Source of the DNA: Limisphaera sp026417315
GTDB lineage: Bacteria; Verrucomicrobiota; Verrucomicrobiia; Limisphaerales; Limisphaeraceae
DNA: 64,000 nt
Direction of reading: 5' to 3'
NCBI RefSeq assembly: GCF_049537125.1
Contig: NZ_JBMVQY010000002.1
Coordinates: 434,001 to 498,000 of the forward strand
The number at the start of each line of letters is the position of its first letter. Position 1 is the stretch's first letter. Under the pieces are notes generated by a model. That model did not search any database and was not told the DNA's origin. It saw only the letters and a program-made list of their open reading frames with translations. The translations under genes and the position numbers were made by a program. Of this stretch, positions 1 through 9,116 are shown in pieces.

Positions 1-117
1 CGAGAACGACTGGGGTATCAGCCCCGGGTGCCCATCGAGGAGGGTATCCAACGGTTTGTGGAGTGGTTTCGCACCACCGGGGCGGGTGGGGCAAGGGGAG
101 TGGCAACCTCGAGCTGA
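1..117 (+). CDS. NAD-dependent epimerase/dehydratase, C-terminal fragment
   Basis: Reading frame 1 is open from the window edge to a TGA at 115-117 and gives the last 38 residues of a protein. The stretch LGYQPRVPIEEGIQRFVEW matches the usual tail of extended short-chain dehydrogenases that epimerise nucleotide sugars, especially UDP-glucuronate 4-epimerases, where an 'IEEG(I/L)' turn is followed by a helix ending 'FVxWYR'. The catalytic part lies outside the window, so substrate cannot be assigned. proA follows on the same strand after a short gap. The family call is recognition of the tail only. Confidence 0.7.
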   Translation, partial: RERLGYQPRVPIEEGIQRFVEWFRTTGAGGARGVATSS

Positions 118-154
118 CTTTCGCTGTGGGAGCGGACAGGCTAAGGTGATGGCC

Positions 155-1444
155 ATGACGCTGACAGAGCAACTGACGGAGCTGGCCCGGCAGGCCAAAG
201 CCGCATCCCGCGCGCTGGGGTTGTTGAGCACGGCGGAGAAAAACGCCTGTTTGCTGGCGATGGCCGAGGCGCTTGAGGCGGGGGAGGCGGACCTGCTGGA
301 GGCCAATGCCGAGGACATGGCCCTGGCCACGGCGCAGGGGTTGCGCCCGGCCATGCTGGACCGACTCCGGCTCGATTCGGCCCGCATCCGCGCCATGGCA
401 CGAGGGCTGCGCGAAGTGGCGGCGCTGCCCGATCCGGTGGGACGTGTCCTGGAGGAGCGGGTCCGGCCCAACGGCTTGCGGCTGCAGAAGGTCAGCGTGC
501 CCATCGGCGTCATCGTCATCATTTACGAGGCGCGGCCCAACGTCACCGCGGATGCGGCCGGCCTCTGCTTCAAGTCCGGGAACGCCACGATCCTCCGCGG
601 CGGGCGCGAGGCGCAACGGTCCAACGAATGCATCGCCCGCCTCATGGTCTCGGCCGGCCAAGCCGCCCTCGGACCCCGCTTCCCCGCTCATGCCATTCAG
701 GTCGTACCCACCCCGGACCGCGAGGCGATTCCCATTCTGTTGTCGCTGACCTCCTACGTGGATCTTTGCATTCCGCGCGGGGGCGAGGGGCTCATCCGGG
801 CGGTGGCCGATTGCAGCAAGGTGCCGGTCATCAAGCATTACAAAGGCGTCTGCCACGTCTACGTGGATGGAGAGGCGGACCCGGACATGGCCGAGCAGAT
901 CGTGCTCAACGCCAAGTGCCAGCGACCGGCCGTCTGCAACGCCATGGAGACCCTGTTGGTGGACCGCAGAATCGCCCCGAGCTTTTTGCCGCGTATCGGG
1001 CGTGCCCTGGCCCAGCGCAAGGTCCAGTTGCGCGCCGACCCGGAAGCCCTGCAAGCCCTGCAACCTCTGCAGCGGGAGCTGGCCATGGAACTGCGACCCG
1101 CCAGTGAGCAGGATTGGTACACCGAATACAACGATCTCATCCTGAACGTGCGCGTGGTGGACGGCGTCCAGGCCGCCGTCGAGCACATCAACCACTACGG
1201 CAGTGCCCACAGCGACGCAATCGTTACCTCCAACGAAGCCACGGCCCGCCAATTCCTCGCCGGCGTGGATTCGGCCGCGGTGTACTGGAACGCCTCCACG
1301 CGTTTTACCGACGGAGGCGAGTTCGGCATGGGCGCCGAAATCGGGATCAGTACCGACAAGGTGGGCGCCCGCGGGCCCATGGGCCTGGAGGAACTCACCA
1401 GCTACAAGTGGATCGGCTTTGGGCAGGGGCAATTGCGAACCTGA
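155..1444 (+). CDS. proA: Glutamate-5-semialdehyde dehydrogenase (gamma-glutamyl phosphate reductase)
   Basis: Catalyses the NADPH-dependent reduction of gamma-glutamyl phosphate to glutamate-5-semialdehyde, the second step of cytosolic proline synthesis. The 429-residue product has the normal ProA length. Visible signatures are the cofactor/substrate region IYEARPNVTADAAGLCFKSG, the nucleophile Cys261 in RPAVCNAMETLLV, and the family-typical C-terminus with FTDGGEFGMGAEIGIS and RGPMGLEELTSYKW. I chose ATG155 because AAGG at 143-146 lies 8 bases upstream; ATG149 is too close to it. The frame stays open upstream to 56, but that segment has no ProA similarity. No proB is adjacent. The downstream gene is convergent, 49 bases away. 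Confidence 0.95.
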   Translation: MTLTEQLTELARQAKAASRALGLLSTAEKNACLLAMAEALEAGEADLLEANAEDMALATAQGLRPAMLDRLRLDSARIRAMARGLREVAALPDPVGRVLEERVRPNGLRLQKVSVPIGVIVIIYEARPNVTADAAGLCFKSGNATILRGGREAQRSNECIARLMVSAGQAALGPRFPAHAIQVVPTPDREAIPILLSLTSYVDLCIPRGGEGLIRAVADCSKVPVIKHYKGVCHVYVDGEADPDMAEQIVLNAKCQRPAVCNAMETLLVDRRIAPSFLPRIGRALAQRKVQLRADPEALQALQPLQRELAMELRPASEQDWYTEYNDLILNVRVVDGVQAAVEHINHYGSAHSDAIVTSNEATARQFLAGVDSAAVYWNASTRFTDGGEFGMGAEIGISTDKVGARGPMGLEELTSYKWIGFGQGQLRT

Positions 1445-1493
1445 CCGGGGTTGAGGATGGAAGCCGGGTCCTTTCGCACTGGACTCGAACAAG

Positions 1494-2138
1494 TCATCGC
1501 CGCGGCGCTGTCGCGGCAAAGCAGCGGATCCACTCCGAAGGGGTAACCACGGCATCGACGCGAAGGTCGTGTTCCGCCACCGGCACGGCCTCGACCAACT
1601 GACACGCGAAAGCCACGCCGCAACGGAACGCCGGCGTCGCAGCGAGGATGCGATCATAATGGCCGGCGCCGCGGCCCAGGCGCCCGCCCCGGCGATCGAA
1701 CGCCACCCCCGGCACGGCCAGCCAGTCCAGAGATTCCCAGGCCACGATCGGCAGCTCGGGCCGGGGTTCCAACACGCCGTAACGGCCGGCCACCAGGTCA
1801 GCGGCCGGGTCCTGAATCCTGGCGGCTACGTAGGTGCCGGTGTTCGAGTCCCACCGGGGCAGGACCAGCGTTTTGCCCCCGACCAGCGCTTCCTGCCAAA
1901 GCGGCCGCAGATCGGGTTCGTCCGGGAGCGGGGCAAAGAGGCCCACACACCTCGCCTGGGTCCACTCCCGGCTATGGCGAATGCGGTCGCAGACGGCCCG
2001 GCCCTGCGCTTCACGCGTGTGGGCGTCCATGGCGGCAAGCGCCCGGCGCACCTGCTGTCGCAGAGCGGCCTTGGCCTGCTGGAGAGAGTGGGAAGAATCC
2101 GGTGGCACAACCTCAGCGATCCGGTTCGCCCTCTGCAT
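1494..2138 (-). CDS. 5-formyltetrahydrofolate cyclo-ligase family protein
   Basis: Converts 5-formyl-THF to 5,10-methenyl-THF with ATP, returning a storage folate to the one-carbon pool. The N-terminal helical segment is rich in Lys/Arg (LRQQVRRAL), as in the family. The conserved glycine-rich motif near the C-terminus reads RLGRGAGHYDRIL, matching the consensus RLGxGxGxYDRxL that binds phosphate and Mg. The start is uncertain. ATG at 2138 gives 214 residues and overlaps the end of rarA by 26 bases, with AAGG 9 bases upstream; GTG at 2108 would give 204 residues just after the rarA stop. Either way translation is probably coupled to rarA. Confidence 0.88.
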   Translation of the reverse strand: MQRANRIAEVVPPDSSHSLQQAKAALRQQVRRALAAMDAHTREAQGRAVCDRIRHSREWTQARCVGLFAPLPDEPDLRPLWQEALVGGKTLVLPRWDSNTGTYVAARIQDPAADLVAGRYGVLEPRPELPIVAWESLDWLAVPGVAFDRRGGRLGRGAGHYDRILAATPAFRCGVAFACQLVEAVPVAEHDLRVDAVVTPSEWIRCFAATAPRR

Positions 2139-3519
2139 TCGAGGAGGCCTTGCCCCCGGCGCCGGAGCGCGCGCGGGCAAACTGGGCACGCCAGAACTCG
2201 ACCCGTTCCCGGATCTTTTTCTCCGCACCCTGGTCGCCCGGCTCGTAGAAGACCTTGTCCACACCCAGATAGTCCTGGGCCACGAAGTGTCCCGGGAAAT
2301 CATGGGCATATTGGTAGCCGGCGCCGTGACCCAGGCGCTCCGCTCCGGCATAGTGGGCATCCCGCAGCGCCCGGGGAACGGGCTGCGTTCGGTTTTGCCG
2401 GACGTCGGCCAGCGCGGCTTCGATGGCGCGATACGCACTGTTGCTCTTGTACGCCGTGGCGATGTACACGGTGGCTTCAGCCAGGGGAATCCGCGCCTCC
2501 GGCCAGCCGACGAACTCCGCCGCCTGTTGGGCCGCCACCGCCAGGACCAGCGCCATGGGATCCGCCAACCCCACATCTTCTGCAGCACAGATGACCAGCC
2601 TCCGGGCGATAAAACGCGGGTCTTCGCCGGCATGAATCATCTTGGCCAGCCAGTACAGGGCTGCATCCGGGTCACTGCCGCGCAGGGATTTGATGAACGC
2701 CGAGATCGTATCGTAATGGGCGTCGCCCGTGGCATCATAGACCACGGCTTTCTTTTGGATGCTTTGTTCGGCCTCGACACGGCCCACCCGAATCACGCCG
2801 TCGGATCCCGGAGGGGTGGTGAGGGCGGCGATTTCCAGGGCGTTGAGGGCCTTGCGGGCATCGCCATCGGCCACGCGCGCCAGGTGACGGAGGGCTTCCT
2901 CGCTCACCTCCAACCGAAGATACCCCAGCCCGCGTTCGGCATCGCTCAGGGCCCGGCGCAGCAGGACAAGAAGTTCCTCTTCCGACAAAGGTTGCAACTC
3001 GAAGATTTGCGAGCGGGACACCAGCGGCGCATTGACGAAGAAGAACGGGTTCTCGGTGGTGGCGCCGATCAGACGGATCACCCCGCTCTCCACCTCGGGC
3101 AGCAGCACGTCCTGCTGCGCGCGATTGAACCGATGGATCTCATCGAGGAACAAGATGGTGGGTTGACCGGTGTTGGCGAGCCGATGCGCCGCCCCGGTCA
3201 GAACCCGCCGCAAATCGCTTACGGTCGCCTCCACGCCACTCAACCGCTCGAAATGCGATCGGGTCCGTCGGGCAATGATCTGCGCCAACGACGTTTTGCC
3301 CGTGCCCGGGGGCCCATACAGGATCAGGGATTGAATCCGGTCGGCTTCGATCGCCCGGCGGAGCAGTTGGCCAGGGCCGAGGATGTGGGTTTGTCCCACG
3401 AATTCCTCAAGGGTGCGCGGGCGCATGCGCGCAGCCAGCGGCTCCTGCCGGGACGGGGGCCGTTCAATTCGGGCGTCCGGCCCCTGCCGGGATGGATGGA
3501 ACAAATCGTTCTCGGGCAC
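2113..3519 (-). CDS. rarA: Replication-associated recombination protein A (RarA/MgsA AAA+ ATPase)
   Basis: A clamp-loader-like AAA+ ATPase that acts at stalled replication forks and binds single-stranded DNA ends and SSB. Walker A GPPGTGKT is at residues 69-76 and Walker B LFLDEIHRF near 123-131. The sensor-1 segment ATTENPFF and an arginine-containing SRSQIFEL follow, and the C-terminal half has the RarA tetramerisation/lid regions (KSLRGSDPDAALYWLAKM, RRLVICAAEDVG). At 468 residues it is slightly long for the family. The start codon is GTG at 3517-3519. It keeps the family N-terminus DLF...PLAARMRPRTLEEFVGQ, which an internal ATG at 3426 would remove. It lies directly upstream of the folate cyclo-ligase. 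Confidence 0.95.
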   Translation of the reverse strand: MPENDLFHPSRQGPDARIERPPSRQEPLAARMRPRTLEEFVGQTHILGPGQLLRRAIEADRIQSLILYGPPGTGKTSLAQIIARRTRSHFERLSGVEATVSDLRRVLTGAAHRLANTGQPTILFLDEIHRFNRAQQDVLLPEVESGVIRLIGATTENPFFFVNAPLVSRSQIFELQPLSEEELLVLLRRALSDAERGLGYLRLEVSEEALRHLARVADGDARKALNALEIAALTTPPGSDGVIRVGRVEAEQSIQKKAVVYDATGDAHYDTISAFIKSLRGSDPDAALYWLAKMIHAGEDPRFIARRLVICAAEDVGLADPMALVLAVAAQQAAEFVGWPEARIPLAEATVYIATAYKSNSAYRAIEAALADVRQNRTQPVPRALRDAHYAGAERLGHGAGYQYAHDFPGHFVAQDYLGVDKVFYEPGDQGAEKKIRERVEFWRAQFARARSGAGGKASSNAEGEPDR

Positions 3520-3743
3520 GGTCCCAAACTACCCCCGTGGACCGGGCGAGCCCAAGTGGGAAATGGCAGCACGCCGGGCTCGGTGGATGCCGCCGCGCGG
3601 ACACCGGCTCAGGCGGACCCGGTGACCCTTTGGGCGCTGCCGGTGGCGCGCCGCTCGGCTGGGGCGGGGCGGGCCATGGGATGGTTGCTATGCGCCGGGT
3701 CCTTGCGTTAAGGTCCGAACGCAAACGAGACAACGACGCCCAT

Positions 3744-4049
3744 ATGTTGGTGGTTCATGTGCATGTGCAGGTGAAACCGGAATGCATGCAGGCCTTCCTG
3801 GATGCCACGCTGGCCAATGCGCGCGAAAGCCTCAAGGAACCCGGCGTCGCCAGGTTCGACGTGTTGCAGCAGGAGGACGATCCCACCCGGTTTGTGTTGG
3901 TGGAGGTCTATCGATCCGCCGAGGCCCCCGCCGCGCACAAGGCCACCCCGCATTATGCGGCCTGGCGGGATGCAGTCGCCCCCATGATGGCCGTGCCCCG
4001 CAACAGCGTGCGTTACCGGAATTGTTTTCCGCCGGACGAGGCATGGTAG
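3744..4049 (+). CDS. Antibiotic biosynthesis monooxygenase-like (ABM/YgiN) protein
   Basis: A 101-residue single-domain dimeric alpha/beta-barrel protein of the ABM family, whose members include cofactor-independent quinol monooxygenases and related small oxidoreductases. Family features are the opening strand MLVVHVHVQVKPE, the helix with NARESLKEPGVARFDVLQ, the strand FVLVEVYRS, and the segment AHKATPHYAAWRDAV with the His-Tyr-Trp spacing typical of these proteins. ATG3744 is the first start that leaves a clean family N-terminus; no strong ribosome site is visible. It runs toward argA with a 103-base gap. The substrate cannot be deduced. Confidence 0.8.
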   Translation: MLVVHVHVQVKPECMQAFLDATLANARESLKEPGVARFDVLQQEDDPTRFVLVEVYRSAEAPAAHKATPHYAAWRDAVAPMMAVPRNSVRYRNCFPPDEAW

Positions 4050-4152
4050 GACCCGATGCGCCGGAGTGGCAAAGCACCGGACGGGACCGGGCTCCCGAGG
4101 GGAACCGTGGGGCGGTAACCCGCCGTGGCTGCCTGCAGCGTGGAGGAGGGTT

Positions 4153-5433
4153 GTGAAACCGACCGATCTTCGTGGGATTCTGCAGTACGTCCCCCAGTTC
4201 CGCGAACGCACCTTTGTCATTGCGCTGGACGGGGCGGTGGTGACGGACGACAACTTTTCCAACCTGCTCTTGGACATCGCCGTCCTGCGCTCCCTGAACA
4301 TTCACGTGGTGCTGGTGCACGGCGCCTCGGCGCAGATCGAGGCCCTGGCCCGGGAACAGCAGGTCCGGGCCTCGGACCTGGACGGGGACGGAATCACGGA
4401 TGCGGCCACATTGCGATTGGCCTTGACCGCGGCCAACCGGCTCACGCACGAGATTCTCGAGGGCCTGGCCGCCACCGATCTCCGGGGCGCCTGTCCCAAC
4501 GCCATCGTGGCCTTTCCGGCCGGCATCCTCCACGGCGTGGACCAGTTGTTCACGGGCAAGGTGGAGCGCGTGGACACGGCGTTGCTGCAAACCTTGCTGG
4601 ATCACGACATCATCCCGGTGATTCCCCCGCTGGGCTTCGACGGCGAAGGCCACACCTATCGGGTCAATTCCGACAGCGTGGCCCTGGCGGTGGCGACCGG
4701 TCTGAAGGCGGTCAAACTCATCTTCGTCACCACGCGGGATGCCCTCGAGCACCAGGGCAAACCCATCCGGCAGGCCATGGTGGCGGAACTGGAACAATTG
4801 CTGGCACAGGCCCCGGGCGGATTTCCCCCCGAGCTCCTTTCGAAGGCCCGTCACGCCGCTGCCGCCTGCCGCGCCGGCGTCCAGCGCGTCCACATCATCA
4901 ACGGCCGCATCAGCGAAGGGCTGTTGGCCGAAGTGTTTTCCAACGAGGGCATCGGCACCCTGGTGTACGCCGACGAGTACCAGCAGATCCGCCGCGCGCA
5001 GAAGAAGGATGCCCGGACCATTTATGCCCTCATCCAGCAGGCAATGGCCACCGAGGAACTGCTGCGCCGCAGCCGGGCCGCCATCGAGAAACAGATCGGC
5101 GACTACTTCCTGTTCGAGATCGACCGAAACCCGGTGGCCTGCGTGGCCCTGCACGTGTACCCGGAAGAAGGCAAGGGCGAACTGGCCTGTCTGTATGTCA
5201 AACCCAGCCATGAGAACCAGGGCATCGGCCGCAAATTGATCCAGTTCATCGAAAACCGCGCCCGCGAGCTGGGTCTGCGGGAGCTGTTCGCCCTTTCCAC
5301 CCAGACGTTTACCTACTTCCAAAGCAAGGCCGGCTTCAGCGAGGGCACCCCGGAGGACCTGCCCCCGACCCGGCGCGAAAAGTACGAACAGAGCGGGCGA
5401 CGCTCCAAGATTCTGGTCAAAAAACTCCGGTGA
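4153..5433 (+). CDS. argA: Amino-acid N-acetyltransferase (N-acetylglutamate synthase)
   Basis: Transfers acetyl from acetyl-CoA to glutamate, the first step of arginine synthesis. The 426 residues contain an N-terminal amino-acid-kinase fold (about 1-275; VLVHGASAQIEAL, IPPLGFDGEGHTYRVNSD, KLIFVTTRD) and a C-terminal GNAT domain (about 285-426) with the acetyl-CoA loop ENQGIGRKLIQF. The ending RREKYEQSGRRSKILVKKL is typical of bacterial ArgA. The start is GTG at 4153-4155, preceded by an excellent ribosome site GGAGGAGGG at 4142-4150. Classical ArgA is arginine-inhibited through the kinase-like domain, but that is family knowledge and not visible here. Its TGA overlaps the start of the next gene by 4 bases. 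Confidence 0.93.
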   Translation: MKPTDLRGILQYVPQFRERTFVIALDGAVVTDDNFSNLLLDIAVLRSLNIHVVLVHGASAQIEALAREQQVRASDLDGDGITDAATLRLALTAANRLTHEILEGLAATDLRGACPNAIVAFPAGILHGVDQLFTGKVERVDTALLQTLLDHDIIPVIPPLGFDGEGHTYRVNSDSVALAVATGLKAVKLIFVTTRDALEHQGKPIRQAMVAELEQLLAQAPGGFPPELLSKARHAAAACRAGVQRVHIINGRISEGLLAEVFSNEGIGTLVYADEYQQIRRAQKKDARTIYALIQQAMATEELLRRSRAAIEKQIGDYFLFEIDRNPVACVALHVYPEEGKGELACLYVKPSHENQGIGRKLIQFIENRARELGLRELFALSTQTFTYFQSKAGFSEGTPEDLPPTRREKYEQSGRRSKILVKKLR

Positions 5434-6767
5434 AGATCGACGCCCCGACCGGCGCCCCCGTGCACGGCGCGAAACCGATGACCACCTGCATCCTCACCAC
5501 CGCGACTCCGAAACGAATCGGATTCATCTCCACGCGCTTTCGCGGCACCGATGGCGTCACCCTGGAAGCGCGGAAGTGGGCGCAGATCCTCCAGAGCATG
5601 GAGCACCAATGCTTCTGGATGGCGGGGGAACTGGATGCGCCCGCCGAAATCAGCCACGCCGTGCCCCTGGCCTTCTTCGGCCATCCCGAGGTTGCCGAAC
5701 TGCAGGCGCAACTGTTCGGCGTGACCACTCGATCCCGACAGCTCACGAACCGAATCCAGCACCTCAAGGAACGCCTCAAGGACGAAATCTACCGGTTCCT
5801 GGACCGGTTCCAGATCGAGGTGGTCATCCCGGAGAACATCCTTTCCCTGCCCATGCACGTGCCGCTGGGCCTGGCCATGACCGAGGTGCTGGCGGAAACC
5901 GGCTTGCCGGCCATCGCCCATCACCATGATTTCACCTGGGAACGAGAACGCTATGTGCTGTCGGCGGTGAACGATTACCTGCACGCGGCATTTCCGCCTT
6001 CGCTGCACCGCATCGAGCACGTCGTCATCAACTCCATGGCCCAGAAAGAGCTGGCCCGGCGTTGCAGCCTGCCCTCCGCCATCATCCCCAACGTCCTCGA
6101 TTTTGAGACCCCGCCGCCGGGCCTGGACGAGTACAACCGGGATTTGCGGCAGGAGATCGGACTGACGGAGGAAGATTGGTTGATCCTGCAACCGACGCGC
6201 GTGGTGCCCCGCAAGGGCATCGAACACGCCATCGAGCTGGTCCGGCGCCTGAAAGATCCGCGGGCGAAACTGGTCATCTCCCACCCGGCCGGGGACGAGG
6301 GCAATGCCTATGTGGCGATGTTGCACGACCGCATCGCCGACGCCGGGATTGACGTGCGGTTCATCGCGGACCGGGTGGCGGAGCATCGGGGCCGAAACGC
6401 GGCCGGGCAAAAGGTGTACACACTGTTCGATGTCTATCTCCACGCCGACCTGGTCACTTACCCCAGCTACTACGAGGGCTTTGGCAACGCGTTTCTCGAG
6501 GCGATCTATTTCGGCAAGCCCGTCGTGGTCAACACGTACGCCGTTTACGCCCGCGACCTGGCCCCGCTCGGCTTCCGCACCATCTCGATGTCGAACCTTG
6601 TCACCCGCGACATCGTCGAACAGGTGCGCGAGATCCTGCACAACGCGACGCTGCGGCAGGAATGGGCCCGGATCAACTACGAGCTCGGGCTGAAATACTT
6701 CTCGTTCGCCGTGGCGCGGCGGAAACTGGCCGCCCGACTGGCCAATCTCTTTGGAGAAAGTCTCTGA
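5430..6767 (+). CDS. GT4-family glycosyltransferase (GT-B fold)
   Basis: A retaining GT-B glycosyltransferase. The N-terminal half begins a Rossmann-like lobe (KRIGFISTRFRGTDGVTLEA) and the C-terminal half carries the donor-binding lobe: LQPTRVVPRKGIEHAIELV, then the family-4 signature SYYEGFGNAFLEAIYFGKPVVV with the acidic residues that contact nucleotide sugar. No signal peptide or membrane segment is seen, so it is probably cytosolic. The most upstream start is a GTG overlapping the argA stop as GTGA (5430-5433), giving 445 residues; ATG5478 would give 429 and leave an equally good domain start. Donor and acceptor are unknown. Members in this branch include glycosyl-glycerate and osmolyte synthases, but that is only a possibility. 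Confidence 0.85.
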   Translation: MKIDAPTGAPVHGAKPMTTCILTTATPKRIGFISTRFRGTDGVTLEARKWAQILQSMEHQCFWMAGELDAPAEISHAVPLAFFGHPEVAELQAQLFGVTTRSRQLTNRIQHLKERLKDEIYRFLDRFQIEVVIPENILSLPMHVPLGLAMTEVLAETGLPAIAHHHDFTWERERYVLSAVNDYLHAAFPPSLHRIEHVVINSMAQKELARRCSLPSAIIPNVLDFETPPPGLDEYNRDLRQEIGLTEEDWLILQPTRVVPRKGIEHAIELVRRLKDPRAKLVISHPAGDEGNAYVAMLHDRIADAGIDVRFIADRVAEHRGRNAAGQKVYTLFDVYLHADLVTYPSYYEGFGNAFLEAIYFGKPVVVNTYAVYARDLAPLGFRTISMSNLVTRDIVEQVREILHNATLRQEWARINYELGLKYFSFAVARRKLAARLANLFGESL

Positions 6768-7352
6768 ACGCGCCCGCCCGAGGAGGCTGAGCGGGCTCCC
6801 GACGCCCACCGCGTCCGATCCCGGCGCGTGCGCCCGGGGCAGACGCGCTCGGGCGGGGTCACCGGCCCTGCCGGAACTGCCGCCGACTCGGCCCTGCGTT
6901 GCCCGGGGCCACAAAATGGCGCCGACCTCGTCCCGGCTGCTGGTGTCGCGACCGGAGCCACGGGTTGAGGCGGCCCAAAGGGCCGCCCGATGACCTCGAG
7001 GAGAGCCGGTGCACTTGGGCAGTGCTTGCGGCTTGAGGAGTTTCTTGCACGGACGTCGGCCCCCGGGGGCTGATCAGCCCGGACTCCTGTGCGATGCTCC
7101 GGAAGCCGGCACAGGCTCGGATCCCGGCACGGCCCGCCCCGGGAACTTTCCGGGCCCCACGGCCGGGGCCCATCGGCCGCATTGCGTCGGCCACACGTTT
7201 CGGAGGTGACTTGGCTCCTCGATTGGATTATCGCATAAGGGGTAAGGGGCCCGGCGCGCCGTGGGGAGGGCCGCAGGGTGGTGTTCCCGAAGCCAGGTTT
7301 TGTCCGACTCTTGAACAGTCTGGGAATCCGTAAGGTCCAAACGAGGGGCGCT
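6768..7352. other. Gene-free stretch between glycosyltransferase and efflux operon
   Basis: About 585 bases with no reading frame that resembles a protein on either strand and no RNA gene I recognise. It should contain the promoter for the efflux operon, but I could not fix a convincing -35/-10 pair. Confidence 0.5.
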
Positions 7353-9116
7353 ATGTCGCGTGCGGATACTGGCTGCAAATCGGACCCGGCCTCACGTTCT
7401 CGACGTTGGTTCCAATGGAGGGGTTCCATTGCCATCGCGGCCCTGGCAGGGGCGCTCTTGGAGACCGGTTGCACCACGGCCCACTACCGCGACGCGGCCG
7501 ACCGGGCTGCGTACGACGTCATCCGGGAGAAAAGCCCGCTGGTGCCCAACATGGATCCCAATTTCACGCTGGAACGGACGAATCTGATCCGGTGGGACTC
7601 GCTGCCCGTCAATGAAAAGGTGGAGGAGTTTCTCGGACCGGATGGAGAAAGCGAACGCGGCGCCCGAATCGTGCGACTCGAGGACGCCCTTGCGCTGGCC
7701 GTGACCCACAGCCGCGCCTATCAAGCCCGCAAAGAACAACTTTATTTGTCGGCCCTGGCCCTGACGCTGACCCGGCACAATTTTCGACCGCTGTTCGCGG
7801 CGCGAGGGCAGGGCACCTTCGGCGGCCAGACCGAACGCGCAGTCCGCTACGAACTGGATCAGACCACGGGCGAGCTGCGCCCGGTCCTCAGTGATGCCCT
7901 GGTGGAGCAGCGGAGCGTCAGCGGGTCCGGTGCCGTGCAAGCCTCCTGGCTGATCCAGGACGTGGGCCGCCTGAGTGCCTCGTTGACCACCTCCTTCCTC
8001 CGGTTCCTCACCGGTGGCCAGCGTCCGTCGTCCCAACTGACCGCCACCTTCGTACGTCCCCTGGTGCGCGATGCCGGTTACCAGCAGCAAATGGAGGCAC
8101 TGACCCAGGCGGAACGGCAGATGCTCTATGACCTGCGGGACTTTGTGCAGTACCGGCGCGATTTCAGCGTTCAGGTCGCCTCCGCATACTACAACGTGCT
8201 CGGAGATCGGGACCGGGTGCGCAACGCCTATCTGAATCTCCAGAGCTCCCGGCGCAACGCGGAACGCACGCGTGCCCTGGCCGAGGAAGGCCGCGTGACC
8301 CAGAGCGATCTGGGGCGCCTGGCCCAACAGGAACTCTCCGCCGAAAGCGCCTGGATCAATGCCGTCCGCAACTACAAGCAGTCGTTGGACAACTTCAAGC
8401 TCCTGCTGGGATTGCCGCTGGACGCCAACATCGTGCTGGACGACCGGGAGCTGGAAACTCTGCAGATCAAACACCCGGACATCAGTGTGGAAGACTCCAT
8501 CCGGATCGCCCTGGCCGCTCGGCTGGATTATCTCAATGTGCAGGATCAGTTTGCAGATGCAGAACGCAGGGTTCGTTTGGCCGCCAACATGCTCAAGCCA
8601 CGCGTCGATCTGACCACTTCCGTCACCCTGCGCAGCGATCCCGACGACACCACGGGATTGCCGTTGCCCGAGACCGGTCGCTACAGCTACAACGCGGGCC
8701 TCGAGATCGATCCCGGATTGGACCGCACCAGCGAGCGCAACGCCTACCGAACCGCCCTCATCAGTCTGGATCAGGCCGCACGCCGCGTGGAACAGCGGCA
8801 GGACGAGATCAAGCTCCAGGTCCGCGACAGTTGGCGGGCCCTCGACCAAGCCAAACGGAATTACGAGATCAGCGAGATTGGCGTGCGCCTGGCGGAACGC
8901 CGCGTCGAAGAGCAGAACCTGTTGGCCGAGCTGGGCCGCGCGCGCGCCCAGGACCTCGTGGACGCCCAGAACGACCTGGTCAATTCCCGCAACCAACGGA
9001 CCCAGGCCCTCGTGGCCCACACCATCGCACGGCTGCAATTCTGGAACAACCTGGGTATCCTTTACATCAAGGACCGCGGTCAATGGCAGGAGGTGGAACA
9101 TGTCCAGGCTCCTTGA
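7353..9116 (+). CDS. TolC-family outer-membrane efflux lipoprotein
   Basis: The outer-membrane channel of a tripartite exporter. A basic N-terminus and hydrophobic stretch (SIAIAALAGALLE) end in a lipobox-like ETGC, with Cys40 the likely lipidated residue. The rest is two long helical repeats with TolC/OEP character: RARAQDLVDAQNDLVNSR near the end of repeat 2, and an equivalent LAEEGRVTQSDLGRLAQQE in repeat 1. At 587 residues it is longer than E. coli TolC (about 470 mature), mostly through extra N-terminal sequence before the first repeat. The start is ATG7353 with GAGGGG at 7343-7348. The 3' end overlaps the adaptor gene by 17 bases, so the pair is translationally linked. Confidence 0.87.
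   Translation: MSRADTGCKSDPASRSRRWFQWRGSIAIAALAGALLETGCTTAHYRDAADRAAYDVIREKSPLVPNMDPNFTLERTNLIRWDSLPVNEKVEEFLGPDGESERGARIVRLEDALALAVTHSRAYQARKEQLYLSALALTLTRHNFRPLFAARGQGTFGGQTERAVRYELDQTTGELRPVLSDALVEQRSVSGSGAVQASWLIQDVGRLSASLTTSFLRFLTGGQRPSSQLTATFVRPLVRDAGYQQQMEALTQAERQMLYDLRDFVQYRRDFSVQVASAYYNVLGDRDRVRNAYLNLQSSRRNAERTRALAEEGRVTQSDLGRLAQQELSAESAWINAVRNYKQSLDNFKLLLGLPLDANIVLDDRELETLQIKHPDISVEDSIRIALAARLDYLNVQDQFADAERRVRLAANMLKPRVDLTTSVTLRSDPDDTTGLPLPETGRYSYNAGLEIDPGLDRTSERNAYRTALISLDQAARRVEQRQDEIKLQVRDSWRALDQAKRNYEISEIGVRLAERRVEEQNLLAELGRARAQDLVDAQNDLVNSRNQRTQALVAHTIARLQFWNNLGILYIKDRGQWQEVEHVQAP

Noticed and set aside
3832..5322. Long minus-strand frame opposite argA
   Set aside because: Complement of a well-supported gene; composition is that of a shadow frame.
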